From positions 434,001 through 498,000 of the forward strand of contig CAWAVW010000001.1 in assembly GCA_963785585.1 (NCBI GenBank): a stretch of DNA of 64,000 nt, written 5' to 3'. The first letter of the stretch is position 1. Each line of letters opens with the position of its first letter. The notes under the pieces are model-generated. The model ran no database searches. It saw only the letters and a program-made list of their open reading frames with translations, and was not told where the DNA came from. The position numbers were made by a program, and so were the translations under genes. Source of the DNA: Palsa-295 sp963785585. Its GTDB lineage: Bacteria; Acidobacteriota; Terriglobia; Acidiferrales; UBA7541. Below, piece after piece: positions 54,164-63,659 of the stretch.

Positions 54164-56365
54164 CTAGACGTTGTACACGCGTTCGATGTCGAAGACGCCG
54201 GGAATGCGCTTGATGCCGCTCAGGATGCGCTCCAGTTGCTTGCGATTGTGGACGTCGAGCGCCACTTCAATCCGGGCGCGCAGGTCATGCCCGCCGCCGC
54301 TTTCGAAGGTGCGAATGTTGGCGCCGGTCTCGCTGATCACGGCCGTAATGTCGGCCAGCATGCCGGGGCGGTCTTCGGTGAAGATGCGCAGGCGAACCGG
54401 GAAAGTGGCCTGGGTCTCGCCGGCCCACTCGACGGGAATGCGGCGCTCGGCCTCGTACAGCAAGTTTTGCACGTTGGGGCAGGTCTTGCTGTGAACGGCG
54501 ATCCCGCGGCCCCGCGTGACGTAGCCAACGATGTCGTCACCGGGAATCGGATTACAACACTTCGAGCGGTACACCATCAAATCGTCGTGGCCGCGCACCA
54601 AAATCGCGCCGTCGTTGATGCCCAGCATTTTCTTGACGGTGGATCCGAGCTTCGGAGCTTCTTCGGCGTTTTCGGCGAGAATCTGGCCGGAGGCCTTTGC
54701 CAGCACTTGCCGCGCCGACCATTTTCCGTAACCGAGGTCGGCGTGCAGATCCTCGATTTTGCCGCAGCCGTATTCGGAGGCGACGCGCTGCCAGTCTTCA
54801 TCGGTAATTTTCTTGAGCGAAATTCCGGAGGCGCGCGCTTCCTTTTCGATCAACCGGCTGCCCACGGCCTTGGCTTGTTCGCGCTCGTGCAGGTTGATCC
54901 ACTGGCGGATTTTGCTGCGCGCGCGGGACGTTTGAACGAACGAGAGCCAGTCGCGCGAAGGCTCATGGCCTTTTTGGGTCACGATCTCGACAACGTCGCC
55001 ATTCGAAAGCGGATGGCGCAGCGGAACGATCGCGCCGTTCACGCGCGCTCCGATGCACTGGTGGCCGACTTCGGTGTGGACCGCGTACGCAAAATCAATC
55101 GGCGTGGCGGCGCGCGGCAGCACAACCACGCGGCCGAGAGGCGTGAAGGTGTACAGCTCCTCGGGATACAGATCGACGCGCAGAGTGGACAGGAATTCGC
55201 TGGGTTCCTGCATTTCCTGCACCCACTCGATCAACTGCCGCATCCAGACGATGCGCTGGTCGTCGGCGCTGGAAACTTCGCGCGTGCCGTCTTTGTATTT
55301 CCAGTGGGCGGCCACGCCCTGCTCGGCGATGCGATGCATTTCCTGCGTGCGGATTTGCACTTCGAACGCCTGGCCGCCGTGAATCAGCGCGGTATGCAGC
55401 GATTGGTAGAGGTTCGGCCGCGGCATCGCGATGTAGTCCTTAAAGCGCCCGGGCACCGGCGGCCAAATCTGGTGAATCACGCCGAGCGCGGCGTAGCAAT
55501 TCTTTACCGTGTCTGTAATCACGCGCACGGCAAGCAAGTCGAACACCTGATCGATGGTGCGCTGCTGCTTTTGAATTTTGGTGTGCAGCGAATAGAAGCG
55601 CTTTACGCGCGCCTGCACTTCGACCGGAATTCCGGTCTCGACCATCTTGTTGCGGATGGTTTCCTGCACTTCCTGCAGGAATTTGTCGAAGGCGCGCTGC
55701 TTGACAGCCAATTTTTTCTGCAGCTCGAAATAGGCGTTGGGTTCCAGATAGCGGAAGGAAAGATCTTCCAGCTCGCCGCGGATCAAGCCCATTCCCAGGC
55801 GGTTCGCGACCGGCGCGTAGATGTCCAGAGTTTCGCGGGCGATGCGCTGCTGCCGGTCGGTATCGAGATACTCCAGGGTGCGCATGTTGTGCAGGCGGTC
55901 GGCCAGCTTCACCACAACCACGCGAACGTCGTTGACCATGGCGAGCAGCATCTTGCGGACGTTTTCGGCCTGGCGCGCTTCGGGAGCCAGCAGGTCGAGC
56001 CGGCTGATCTTGGTGGCGCCTTCTACCAGCCGCGCGACGTCTGGACCGAACTGCTCGGAGATTGTAGCCAGCGGGATCTTGGTATCTTCGACCACGTCGT
56101 GGAGCAGCGCAGCACACAGCGAGGTTACGTCGAGCTTCATATCCGCGAGCAGGTGGGCGACTTCAACGGGATGCGACAGGAAGGGCTCGCCGGACTGGCG
56201 CAACTGGGTTTTGTGCTGTTCGGCCGCGAAGTCATAGGCGCGGCGCAGGAGTTCGAGGTCGTCGCCCGGACGGCTCCGGCGGACCTTGTCCATCAGTTCG
56301 ACGAACCGAAGGTCGATGCTGCGTTTGGCTGCCTGGGTGACGACGGGTTTGCCAGCCGTGCTCAT
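54164..56365 (-). CDS. Bifunctional (p)ppGpp synthetase/hydrolase, RelA/SpoT family
   Basis: 733 residues with the full Rel layout. The HD hydrolase domain comprises His65 in FLSHPVEVAHLL, HDVVED with His89-Asp90, and KLADRLHNMRTL. The synthetase domain has RVKRFYSLHTKIQ, NLYQSLHTALI, FEVQIRTQEMHRIAEQGVAAHWKYK. The TGS domain reads LYTFTPLGRVVVLPRAATPIDFAYAVHTEVGHQCIGARVNG. A helical/zinc-finger-like region and a C-terminal ACT domain follow (RLRIFTEDRPGMLADITAVISETGANI). The intact HD motif and the Lys/Arg-type synthetase loop suggest both activities. The enzyme sets the alarmone level in starvation. It is probably the only long Rel protein here. Confidence 0.97.
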   Translation of the reverse strand: MSTAGKPVVTQAAKRSIDLRFVELMDKVRRSRPGDDLELLRRAYDFAAEQHKTQLRQSGEPFLSHPVEVAHLLADMKLDVTSLCAALLHDVVEDTKIPLATISEQFGPDVARLVEGATKISRLDLLAPEARQAENVRKMLLAMVNDVRVVVVKLADRLHNMRTLEYLDTDRQQRIARETLDIYAPVANRLGMGLIRGELEDLSFRYLEPNAYFELQKKLAVKQRAFDKFLQEVQETIRNKMVETGIPVEVQARVKRFYSLHTKIQKQQRTIDQVFDLLAVRVITDTVKNCYAALGVIHQIWPPVPGRFKDYIAMPRPNLYQSLHTALIHGGQAFEVQIRTQEMHRIAEQGVAAHWKYKDGTREVSSADDQRIVWMRQLIEWVQEMQEPSEFLSTLRVDLYPEELYTFTPLGRVVVLPRAATPIDFAYAVHTEVGHQCIGARVNGAIVPLRHPLSNGDVVEIVTQKGHEPSRDWLSFVQTSRARSKIRQWINLHEREQAKAVGSRLIEKEARASGISLKKITDEDWQRVASEYGCGKIEDLHADLGYGKWSARQVLAKASGQILAENAEEAPKLGSTVKKMLGINDGAILVRGHDDLMVYRSKCCNPIPGDDIVGYVTRGRGIAVHSKTCPNVQNLLYEAERRIPVEWAGETQATFPVRLRIFTEDRPGMLADITAVISETGANIRTFESGGGHDLRARIEVALDVHNRKQLERILSGIKRIPGVFDIERVYNV

Positions 56366-56517
56366 CCTAACGCCTATTTTAGTCCCGGGCGCGTCCGGAC
56401 GGCCTATCTACGTGGGGCGGAATCCATCGGTTTTATGAATGCATTGTATTAAATGCGCTAATAGGACGGCTGATTCAAAATGCTACAAGCGGGGAGGATT
56501 GCGATGATCTTCGCCGG

Positions 56518-57024
56518 CTACTTGGCCTTTTCGACCGGATAGCCCTTCTCGGTCCAATCGGTGTTGAAATCATTGGGCAGGATCAGGACGCGCATGTGCG
56601 TGAAGCCCATTTCGCGCAGAGCCACAAACGCGGGCCGGATATTGGGGCACTTGGGCATCGGGCAGCAACCGCAATACACCACCAGATTCGTCGAGCGCGG
56701 CAAGGGCTGCGCCCAGGTCTTTAAGTCGGCCACAGCTTCCGGCTTGGATGTCGAGCCGTGAAAGGTGGCGCCGGGAATGTGGGCTCCCTGGAAGAGCGGC
56801 CGGAAACCCACGCAGATCACCGTAGGCTTTGACGAGGCAGCGTCCGCCAGCTCGCGCGCCAGATCGGCAGGCTGGACGGTTTGCGAGGCGTCCCAAGGGT
56901 CGGGCGAGTCTGCGTGCGCCAGGACGCGGGCGCGGTGCATGGGAAGCGCGGCGAGCGCCAGAGAGAGGAGCGCCCCCGCCGCAGCGGCGAGAACGATTTT
57001 GGTAAGCCGGTTTGCGTTGCGCAT
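56518..57024 (-). CDS. Exported rhodanese-domain protein
   Basis: 168 residues with an N-terminal signal or anchor (LTKIVLAAAAGALLSLALAALP). A rhodanese domain follows, with PTVICVGFRPLFQGAHIPGATFHGS and the active-site loop VVYCGCCPMPKCPN. The loop is Cys-rich (four Cys in about ten residues) and differs from the classic CxxGxR. It may transfer sulfur or bind metal/thiol in the periplasm. It lies about 150 bp upstream of relA on the same strand; any link is speculative. Confidence 0.82.
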   Translation of the reverse strand: MRNANRLTKIVLAAAAGALLSLALAALPMHRARVLAHADSPDPWDASQTVQPADLARELADAASSKPTVICVGFRPLFQGAHIPGATFHGSTSKPEAVADLKTWAQPLPRSTNLVVYCGCCPMPKCPNIRPAFVALREMGFTHMRVLILPNDFNTDWTEKGYPVEKAK

Positions 57025-57130
57025 GTGGATAGCACCCTTCGAGATGCGGAGACAACCCGCGCGAAACTGTGAATCGGCAAAGTCTATCTCGTTTCCATCG
57101 GCGGGCGTGGGGAAGATTTACGGCCCGGGC

Positions 57131-57164
57131 AAGAAAAAAGCCGGCGAGTAGGAAACCCGCCGGC
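57131..57164 (-). terminator. Intrinsic terminator after the TPR lipoprotein gene
   Basis: Stem gccggcg/cgccggc (57140-57146 and 57158-57164) is preceded by aagaaaaaa, which forms the U-tract for minus-strand transcripts. It closes the yajC-to-TPR gene run. Confidence 0.75.
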
Positions 57165-57194
57165 CGTGAAATCCTGCTGAGTTTTTCGAATCGA

Positions 57195-58022
57195 CTACTG
57201 GGGAGCGGGTGTATCCATCTTCTTCTGCTTGATGGCCTTCACCTTTTCGACCAAGTCGTCGGCCTGCTTGGTGTCCGCATCGCGCGCCTCGGGCGTCGAT
57301 TCCATGTCTGCCTTCTGGCGGTAGAGCAGGTTCAGGTAGGCCATGGCGTCGTCGTAGTCCGGGCGCAGCTGGATCGCCTTCTGCAGATTCGTGATGCCCT
57401 CGTCCACCATCGCACCGTATTTCTGCTGGAATTGAGCGGCGAGCGCGGCGGGCATCGGATCGGTATCGCGAATCGTCTTTTTGGCGGTCTTGTTATACTC
57501 CTCGCGCATGTCCTTATTGCCGCGGAAAGCGAGCGACCAATCGATCACGCCGAGCCAGTAATAGGGTTCGGGGTCATCGGGCTTCAACTGAATGTGCTTT
57601 TCGTGATAGACCTTGGACTGATCGAACAGCTTCGGTTCGAACGGCGTACCGCCCATGTTGTAGAGAATCGAGCCCAGGCCATCGATGGCGCTTAGATTGT
57701 TGCTCTGATTATCCATCTGGAGAATTTGCTCGAACTCCGCCTGCGCCTGCTGGCCGTTTCGCATGTTCTCAGGAGACGGGGCGCCGGGAATGTATTGGCC
57801 GGCGTATGCGGTGGCAAGGTAAAGGCGCGCGTTCACCAGGTTCGGATCGAGGTCCTTGGCTTTCTTAAAATTTTCAATCGCGGCGTCGGTCTGGCCGGCT
57901 TTGTAGGCCTGCACGCCTTTGTTGAGGGCGTCACGCGCGCGCAATTTATCGCAGGCGGCTCCCGAAGCGATCGCGGCCATCACTGCGACGAGCAATAGAG
58001 TTGTATGGGGCTGACGCTTCAT
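57195..58022 (-). CDS. TPR-containing (lipo)protein at the end of the TonB/Exb block
   Basis: 275 residues from an ATG preceded by GGAGGG. The signal sequence (TLLLVAVMAAIASGAAC) ends at a Cys, suggesting a lipoprotein, though the lipobox is not canonical. At least three tetratricopeptide units are visible: ALNKGVQAYKAGQTDAAIENFKKAKDLDPNLVNARLYLATAYA, an approximately 34-residue unit around QAQAEFEQILQMDNQSN, and GITNLQKAIQLRPDYDDAMAYLNLLYRQKA. TPR proteins next to exbB/exbD/tonB are common in Acidobacteriota and probably act as periplasmic adaptors. It follows the second exbD by about 120 bp. Confidence 0.85.
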   Translation of the reverse strand: MKRQPHTTLLLVAVMAAIASGAACDKLRARDALNKGVQAYKAGQTDAAIENFKKAKDLDPNLVNARLYLATAYAGQYIPGAPSPENMRNGQQAQAEFEQILQMDNQSNNLSAIDGLGSILYNMGGTPFEPKLFDQSKVYHEKHIQLKPDDPEPYYWLGVIDWSLAFRGNKDMREEYNKTAKKTIRDTDPMPAALAAQFQQKYGAMVDEGITNLQKAIQLRPDYDDAMAYLNLLYRQKADMESTPEARDADTKQADDLVEKVKAIKQKKMDTPAPQ

Positions 58023-58140
58023 TCCTGCCCTCCTTAATGGGCGGCCGCGCTGGATGCGGGAAAATGCCGCATCGTACGGCGGGAAATTCCTGTGCTCCGG
58101 GAATTCTCGCGCGCGGCCGGAGCCGCGCACGGCAATCACG

Positions 58141-58569
58141 CTACTGGCCCGCTTCGATCTTGGCGGTGATCAGGCCGACGCTATCGATTCCCGCGCCCCG
58201 CATGATATCAATTGCGCGGGCCACCTGGGCAAATTCAACCGAATCGTCGCCTTTCACGAAGGCCACTTTTTCGGCGCGCTGTTTGAAAATATCTTCCAGG
58301 CGCGGACCGAGCGCATCCCATTCCGTCGGGTCCTGATTGATCAGAACTTTGCCGTTCGCGGTGACCTGGACGACGATGGTCTTCTGCAGCAGGTTCGGAT
58401 CTTCTTTTTGGTTCGGCGGCGTGGGCTGGGGCACCAGCGCATCCAGACCCTGCGGCGTGGTGGGCGTAATCACCATGAAGATGATGATCAGCACCAGCAA
58501 GACGTCGATCAGCGGAACGATGTTCGGTTCGGACATCGCACCGCCGCTATTGCCAACTGACATTCCCAT
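58141..58569 (-). CDS. exbD: ExbD/TolR-family protein (second copy)
   Basis: 142 residues with one N-terminal transmembrane helix containing the proton-carrying Asp (EPNIVPLIDVLLVLIIIFMVITP), followed by a periplasmic domain ending FAQVARAIDIMRGAGIDSVGLITAKIE. It works with ExbB to convert proton-motive force into TonB movement. It is only moderately similar to the adjacent ExbD, so this is not a recent duplicate. It lies 105 bp after the first exbD. Confidence 0.9.
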   Translation of the reverse strand: MGMSVGNSGGAMSEPNIVPLIDVLLVLIIIFMVITPTTPQGLDALVPQPTPPNQKEDPNLLQKTIVVQVTANGKVLINQDPTEWDALGPRLEDIFKQRAEKVAFVKGDDSVEFAQVARAIDIMRGAGIDSVGLITAKIEAGQ

Positions 58570-58674
58570 GGAAGACTCCTTTGAAACGACGGTCCGGAGA
58601 ACGGACCGCCACGGTTTCCGACTGGCTGCTCCGAAAGAGCGGGATTCCCCGGCTCTGCGGCGCCGCCCCCGCTG

Positions 58675-59130
58675 CTAGGTTCCGGGAGGAGGCGCGGGAG
58701 GAGCGGTTGCTTCTCGGTTACGATTCTTTTCGGTGAGCAGACCCAGATGGTCCACGCCGGCGGAGCGGACTTCGTCAACGGCCTTGACGACGTCGCCATA
58801 TTTCGCGCGCGAATCCGAGCGCACGAAAACGGTTTTGTCGAGGCGGTTGGCGATCAGGTCCTTTACGCGCGTGGTGATGTCGCCCAGCTCGATCTGCGTG
58901 GTGCCCAGGTAAAGTTTGCCATCCCGTGCCACGGCGATGATGATGGCGTCATCGCGGTCGGCGTCCTGCAGGTCCCGGGCATTGTTTACCTTGGCCATGT
59001 CCACGGACACGCCCTTCTGCAACATGGGCGTGATAACCATGAAGATGATCAGCAACACCAACATGATGTCCGCCATGGGGATGACGTTGGGAGACGCCAT
59101 CACCGGCGGTGCTTTGGGCTTGTAGGCCAT
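58675..59130 (-). CDS. exbD: ExbD/TolR-family protein (first copy)
   Basis: 151 residues. The transmembrane segment SPNVIPMADIMLVLLIIFMVITPMLQ contains the conserved Asp. The periplasmic part (VFVRSDSRAKYGDVVKAVDEVRSAGVDHLGLLTEKN) is typical of ExbD, and the Pro-rich tail (APPAPPPGT) is unusual. It starts 4 bp after the exbB stop, so it is probably translated together with ExbB. The presence of two ExbD proteins with one ExbB suggests a hetero-oligomer or two partner specificities. Confidence 0.92.
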   Translation of the reverse strand: MAYKPKAPPVMASPNVIPMADIMLVLLIIFMVITPMLQKGVSVDMAKVNNARDLQDADRDDAIIIAVARDGKLYLGTTQIELGDITTRVKDLIANRLDKTVFVRSDSRAKYGDVVKAVDEVRSAGVDHLGLLTEKNRNREATAPPAPPPGT

Positions 59131-59134
59131 TGGG

Positions 59135-59863
59135 TTACTTCTTTGCGCCGCGGCGCGTGATGAAGTAGTTGATCAACTCCATCGAGGAGTTGTCCATTTC
59201 CACGTCGAACGCTTCGACTTTGTTAGTGAAGTAGTTGAAGGTCCACACAGCCGGCACGGCGACGAGCAAGCCGAGGGCGGTGGTCAAAAGAGCTTCGGAA
59301 ATACCGCCGGCCACAGCCGACAGACCGGTTGCCTTGGAAGCCGAAATGCCCTTGAACGCGCCGATGATGCCCATCACGGTGCCGAACAATCCGACGAACG
59401 GCGCGGTGGAACCGATGGTGGCGAGACCCGAAAGGCCGCGCTTCATTTCGGCGTGCACGATGGCGACCGAGCGTTCCAGACCGCGCTTGGCGGCTTCGAT
59501 CACTTCTTCGTCGCCGACCTGCGCGGAGGCCGCCTGGAATTCCGACAAACCGGTGGCAACAACCTTGGCGATGTGGCTCTTCTTGTTGCGCTCGGCGATC
59601 GAGATCGCTTCGTCCAGTTTATTGTCCTTGAGCGCGCCGGCAACCTGCTGCACGAACACGCGGGACTGCTTGCGGGCCGCGCTGTACATGAGGGCGCGGT
59701 CGATCATGATACCGACGGACCAGGCGGACATAATGAAGAGAATGAATACGACGGTCTTCGCCGGCCAGTCCATGTGCTGCCACATCGACACCAGATCCCA
59801 GCTCGGTTCGCCGGCTTGCTGCTGAAACAGCACCACAGTGGCCAAAAGTAAATTCGCAAACAT
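59135..59863 (-). CDS. exbB: ExbB/TolQ/MotA-family proton channel protein
   Basis: 242 residues. There is one N-terminal hydrophobic segment, a transmembrane helix (WPAKTVVFILFIMSAWSVGIMIDRALMY), then a cytoplasmic loop and two C-terminal helices with the family motif IGSTAPFVGLFGTVMGIIGAFKGIS and EALLTTALGLLVAVPAVWTFNYFTN. These helices form the pore around the ExbD helix. Together with TonB they energise outer-membrane receptors. The 108-bp gap to tonB has no obvious terminator. Confidence 0.94.
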   Translation of the reverse strand: MFANLLLATVVLFQQQAGEPSWDLVSMWQHMDWPAKTVVFILFIMSAWSVGIMIDRALMYSAARKQSRVFVQQVAGALKDNKLDEAISIAERNKKSHIAKVVATGLSEFQAASAQVGDEEVIEAAKRGLERSVAIVHAEMKRGLSGLATIGSTAPFVGLFGTVMGIIGAFKGISASKATGLSAVAGGISEALLTTALGLLVAVPAVWTFNYFTNKVEAFDVEMDNSSMELINYFITRRGAKK

Positions 59864-59971
59864 GAGTTAGCTCCTCCATTCCTTCAAGACGATCTCGGCA
59901 GTCAGATTCTGCCGGTCGGAATTCATTCCCTGCCAGCCCCAGCCCCGCAACAGGGCCCGAACCGTGACTGC

Positions 59972-60703
59972 TTAACCGCCTAGAGTAAAGACTACAGAAA
60001 TCGTCGTATCCACTTCGACCGGCTCGCCGTTCAGCATGGTGGGCCTGTACCGCCACTGGTGCACTGCGTCCATCGCGTTCTTCATCAACAGCGGCGGACC
60101 GGAGATATAGGTGAGCTCTTCGATCGAGCCGTCCTTCGAAATAATCGCGTGCAGCACCACGGTGCCGGAAACGTGCGCTGTCTTGGCGATCGGCGGATAG
60201 GTCGGCGTTACTTGGCGAATCAAGTTGGCCGCCTGCACGTTGCCGCCGACCTTCAATGGCTTGTTGACCTTGGGAGGTGGAGGAGGCAGGTTTGAGCCGG
60301 ACGTGCCGCCGATGATGCCGCCGAGCACGCCGCCCGCGGAACCGCCGGCCACGCCGCCAATTACGCCGCCGGACGCGCCGACGTCGGGTGGCTGCTCTTC
60401 TTCCTTAATGATGTTGACCTTCTTCGGGATCACCGTCGGCGCCATCATCTGACCGTTGTGGATCAGGTGCACCTGCGGCTTCACAATCTTTACGGCCGCG
60501 GCGGGAGGAGGCGGCGGCGGAGGGGGAGGCGGAGCGGCCAGAAAGGTGGTGAGCATTCCCTTCGGCAGCGCTTCAGTGTAAATCAGCGGAATCAAGATCA
60601 TGACGATCACGATTCCCACCTGGATCATCATGGAGAGCGCAACCGTCCAGGGCTTGTTCGTCTTCTTCGGGTTCGCGCTGGATACTACGAGATCGTCAAA
60701 CAT
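59972..60703 (-). CDS. tonB: TonB-family energy transducer
   Basis: 243 residues from an ATG with AAGGAGG six bases upstream. The cytoplasmic tail is followed by one transmembrane helix (MMIQVGIVIVMILIPLIYT), a run of ten prolines at residues 58-67, then a Gly-rich linker (GGVIGGVAGGSAGGVLGGIIGG) that is unusual for TonB. The C-terminal TonB domain (RQVTPTYPPIAKTAHVSGTVVLHAIISKDGSIEELTYISG, AVHQWRYRPTMLNGEPVEVDTTISVVF) is typical. It couples ExbB/ExbD proton flux to TonB-dependent receptors such as the two in this window. Its start is 2 bp after the secF stop. Confidence 0.95.
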   Translation of the reverse strand: MFDDLVVSSANPKKTNKPWTVALSMMIQVGIVIVMILIPLIYTEALPKGMLTTFLAAPPPPPPPPPPAAAVKIVKPQVHLIHNGQMMAPTVIPKKVNIIKEEEQPPDVGASGGVIGGVAGGSAGGVLGGIIGGTSGSNLPPPPPKVNKPLKVGGNVQAANLIRQVTPTYPPIAKTAHVSGTVVLHAIISKDGSIEELTYISGPPLLMKNAMDAVHQWRYRPTMLNGEPVEVDTTISVVFTLGG

Positions 60704-60705
60704 GA

Positions 60706-61932
60706 CTACCTCCTTGCTTCTGCCAATACGCGCTTGTCGGCTGCGGATCCGGCACGCACGGCAGTTCCGTCCCCTCGATACTTGCTCCACAGCACCACGA
60801 TCGGCGCTGCAATTCCGAAACTGGAATACGTTCCTACCACAACTCCCACGACCATAGCAAAAGAGAACGCTCGCAAAACCTGCCCGCCCATCAGGAACAG
60901 GACCAGGACCGTCAGAAACGTAAGTCCGCTGGTTAGAATGGTTCGCGAAAGCGTCTGGTTGATGGCCTTGTTCACGATGTCAGAAAACGAGTCGCGCCGC
61001 ATCAATCGCGTGTCTTCCCGAACCCGATCGAAAATTACGATGGTGTCGTTCATGGAGTAGCCGACCAATGTAAGCAAAGCGGCGATGACCGTCAATGAAA
61101 TTTCATAGTGGAACAGGGAGAAGAAACCGAGGGTAATTAACACGTCGTGAAACACGGCAATCACCGCCGCCGCGCCATAAACCCATTCGAACCGGAAAGC
61201 GATATAAACCAGCATGCCGGCCAGCGCGTACAGCGTCGCCCAGATGGCTTGATGCCGCAGTTGCGCGCCTACTTTCGGGCCGACGACTTCCACGTTGCGA
61301 ATTGTAAAATTATCGAGCGCGAAGCTGCCGTTCAGTACGGCAAGCACGGCCGGACTCGCGCCATCGACAGTGCTCAAATCGTTGAAGTTCGTCACGATGC
61401 CGCCGTGATCTTTGTCACGCGCATCGAGCAGGCGCTGCGCGAGCTGATTGTAGCGATCTCCAGCATTCAATCCCAAAGAGAGCGGGTCTTTCTGCGTGAG
61501 CACGGCAGCCAGCGAATCCTTCGTAGCGGAGTTGAAATCGGCTTTGCCGGCAACTTCCGCGGTCCCGAAGGTCTTGTGAAGCACGTCGAGAATCGCTTGC
61601 TTGCCGGCGTTCAGTGATTCGTCGCTCTGATCCTTGCGCTCGAGTCCGATCACGACGTCGTTCTGCGAACCGCCGACCACCGAGTCGCTGATCGTCTGAA
61701 TGGTGCTGTCCGAAAGTCCCGCGGCCGAAAGTCCCTTCCGGATTTGGTCCACCGGAGGCGTGCCCGCGAAGCGAACGTAAATCAGCGTGCCACCGCGAAA
61801 ATCGATGCCGTAACGCAAGCCGCCATTCTTCAAAATCGAGGCCCAACCGAGGGCCAGCAGAATCAGCGAAAGCGCAGCGAAGTATTTCGCTTTGCCGATC
61901 CAATCCACGTTGACGTTTTTGAACAATTCCAT
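60706..61932 (-). CDS. secF: Protein translocase subunit SecF
   Basis: 408 residues with six predicted transmembrane segments. The N-terminus reads NVDWIGKAKYFAALSLILLALGWAS, then GIDFRGGTLIYVRF (the SecF FxGG region). The C-terminal RND-like helices contain IAALLTLVGYSMNDTIVIFDRVRED and SRTILTSGLTFLTVLVLFLMGG. Its periplasmic domain is longer than in E. coli SecF (323 aa). SecDF uses the proton gradient to pull exported proteins through SecYEG. It follows secD at about 100 bp and directly precedes tonB. Confidence 0.96.
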   Translation of the reverse strand: MELFKNVNVDWIGKAKYFAALSLILLALGWASILKNGGLRYGIDFRGGTLIYVRFAGTPPVDQIRKGLSAAGLSDSTIQTISDSVVGGSQNDVVIGLERKDQSDESLNAGKQAILDVLHKTFGTAEVAGKADFNSATKDSLAAVLTQKDPLSLGLNAGDRYNQLAQRLLDARDKDHGGIVTNFNDLSTVDGASPAVLAVLNGSFALDNFTIRNVEVVGPKVGAQLRHQAIWATLYALAGMLVYIAFRFEWVYGAAAVIAVFHDVLITLGFFSLFHYEISLTVIAALLTLVGYSMNDTIVIFDRVREDTRLMRRDSFSDIVNKAINQTLSRTILTSGLTFLTVLVLFLMGGQVLRAFSFAMVVGVVVGTYSSFGIAAPIVVLWSKYRGDGTAVRAGSAADKRVLAEARR

Positions 61933-62033
61933 TGCGTTAGTAATCCGCCTTTATTGGACACCGGGTACTGGGGGTTTGTTCCCCTTTTCCGCCGGTTCCC
62001 TTAAGATTTCGAATGCCCGTATTTCCCTCACAA

Positions 62034-63650
62034 CTAGATGCTTAGCGGTTCCTGACGGCCCATCCGCGACAAGTGCCAGTCAAAGATCGTGCGCGACACA
62101 AAGATTGACGTGAAAACGTTGGCCAGCAAACCGATGATCAACGTAATCGCGAATCCCTGCACCGGGCCGGAACCAAACAGCAACAAGAACGCCGCCGACA
62201 CCAGCGTGGTGACGTGCGTGTCGATAATCGTCCTGAACGCATTGCTGAAACCAAGATCGACCGCCGAAGCGGGCGATTTGCCGTTTCGCAATTCCTCGCG
62301 AATGCGCTCGAACACCAGCACGTTGGAATCGACGCCCATACCGATGGTGAGCACAACGCCCGCGATACCGGGCAACGTAAGCGTCGCCCCTGCCAGCGCC
62401 ATAAAGGCGATCAAGATCAGCAGGTTTAGAATCAAAGCCACCACGGCGTTCACCCCGCTCAATCGGTAGTAGAACACCAGGAAAATCATGACGACGATCA
62501 AGCTGCCGATCGATGCGCGCACACCCGCGCGAATCGAATCGGCTCCGAGCGAGGGGCCGACCGTCCGCTCTTCCAGGTATTTGATGGAAGCAGGCAGCGC
62601 TCCGGCCCGCAGAACCAGCGCCAAATCCTTGGAAGACTGTTCGGTGAAGTTGCCTTCGATCATGCCGTGGTCTTCGATGGGCCCGTTGATCACCGGAGCG
62701 GTCTGAACTTTGCGGTCGAGCACAATCGCCATGCGGCGATTAATGTTTGCCTTGGTGAACGGACCAAATCGCGATGCAGCTGCCGTGGAAAGAACAAAGT
62801 CCACTTGATATTGATTGGGAAAATTGGTGCTCGGGCTGGTGGTGGCGCTCTGCAAATCCGTGCCGGTCACAATCGGCGACCGCGCCACGATGTAATAGAC
62901 CTGCGCGTTTGCCGGCGCGCCCTGCGCTTCGGACTTGCCGGGCATCACCATTGTTCCCGGAGGAAGCACGCCGCCGTGCGCGGCAAGCGCCGCCGCTTCG
63001 GAGGGATACGTCTGATCGTCGGCAACCAGCGTCAATTCGAGTTGGCCACCAGCTTGAATCACGGCCTTGGCGCGCGTGGGATCGCCTTCGCCGGGAAGCT
63101 GCACGAGAATCTCATCGGTGCGGCCGGTGAATGCAATCGTCGGCTCGGTCAAGCCCAGACCGTTGATGCGGCGCGTGATGGTTTCGAGCGCCTGGTCCAT
63201 CGTGTCTTTGCGGAGATCGGAAATCACCGAGGGCTTCAGCGTCAGCAGGAAACCGTTTTGCGCTCCCGGCGCGGCGCTGGAAATCCAATCCTGAAATTGA
63301 TTGGCTACGATGTCGCGGAAGGAACCGGCGGAGTTGGGATCGACGTTGCTGACTTCGATATGCGTGTCGTCCACGCGGCGAACGTCGCCAACCGTCACGT
63401 TCTTTTCATGCAGCGTCTTGACCAGCAGATCCACGGTCTGGTCGCAGCGCTGGCCAATCGCTTCGTCCACTTGCACCTGCAAAACCAGGTGGCTGCCGCC
63501 TTTCAAATCGAGGCCCAATTTAATGCGATCGGCAAGGCTTTGCTTCAGCCCCGCAAGCGAGGTAGGCGGCGGAAAACCGATCAAGCCGAAAATACAGGCA
63601 AGAATGACGAGTCCAATCAGGACGAACTTCCACTTGTGCTGGGAATTCAT
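62034..63650 (-). CDS. secD: Protein translocase subunit SecD
   Basis: 538 residues. After the first transmembrane helix it shows LGLDLKGGSHLVLQVQVD (the SecD DLKGG motif). A large periplasmic domain is followed by five helices with SIRAGVRASIGSLIVVMIFLVFYYRLSG and GIAGVVLTIGMGVDSNVLVFERIREELRNG, the conserved proton-pathway segment. It works with SecF and YajC at the Sec translocon. It starts 9 bp from the yajC stop, so the two are co-translated. Confidence 0.97.
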   Translation of the reverse strand: MNSQHKWKFVLIGLVILACIFGLIGFPPPTSLAGLKQSLADRIKLGLDLKGGSHLVLQVQVDEAIGQRCDQTVDLLVKTLHEKNVTVGDVRRVDDTHIEVSNVDPNSAGSFRDIVANQFQDWISSAAPGAQNGFLLTLKPSVISDLRKDTMDQALETITRRINGLGLTEPTIAFTGRTDEILVQLPGEGDPTRAKAVIQAGGQLELTLVADDQTYPSEAAALAAHGGVLPPGTMVMPGKSEAQGAPANAQVYYIVARSPIVTGTDLQSATTSPSTNFPNQYQVDFVLSTAAASRFGPFTKANINRRMAIVLDRKVQTAPVINGPIEDHGMIEGNFTEQSSKDLALVLRAGALPASIKYLEERTVGPSLGADSIRAGVRASIGSLIVVMIFLVFYYRLSGVNAVVALILNLLILIAFMALAGATLTLPGIAGVVLTIGMGVDSNVLVFERIREELRNGKSPASAVDLGFSNAFRTIIDTHVTTLVSAAFLLLFGSGPVQGFAITLIIGLLANVFTSIFVSRTIFDWHLSRMGRQEPLSI

Positions 63651-63659
63651 GCGGGCTTG

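Noticed and set aside
54236..56452. A 738-codon open frame opposite relA/spoT
   Set aside because: The opposite strand encodes a complete Rel protein with all motifs; this frame has no start signal or recognisable domain.
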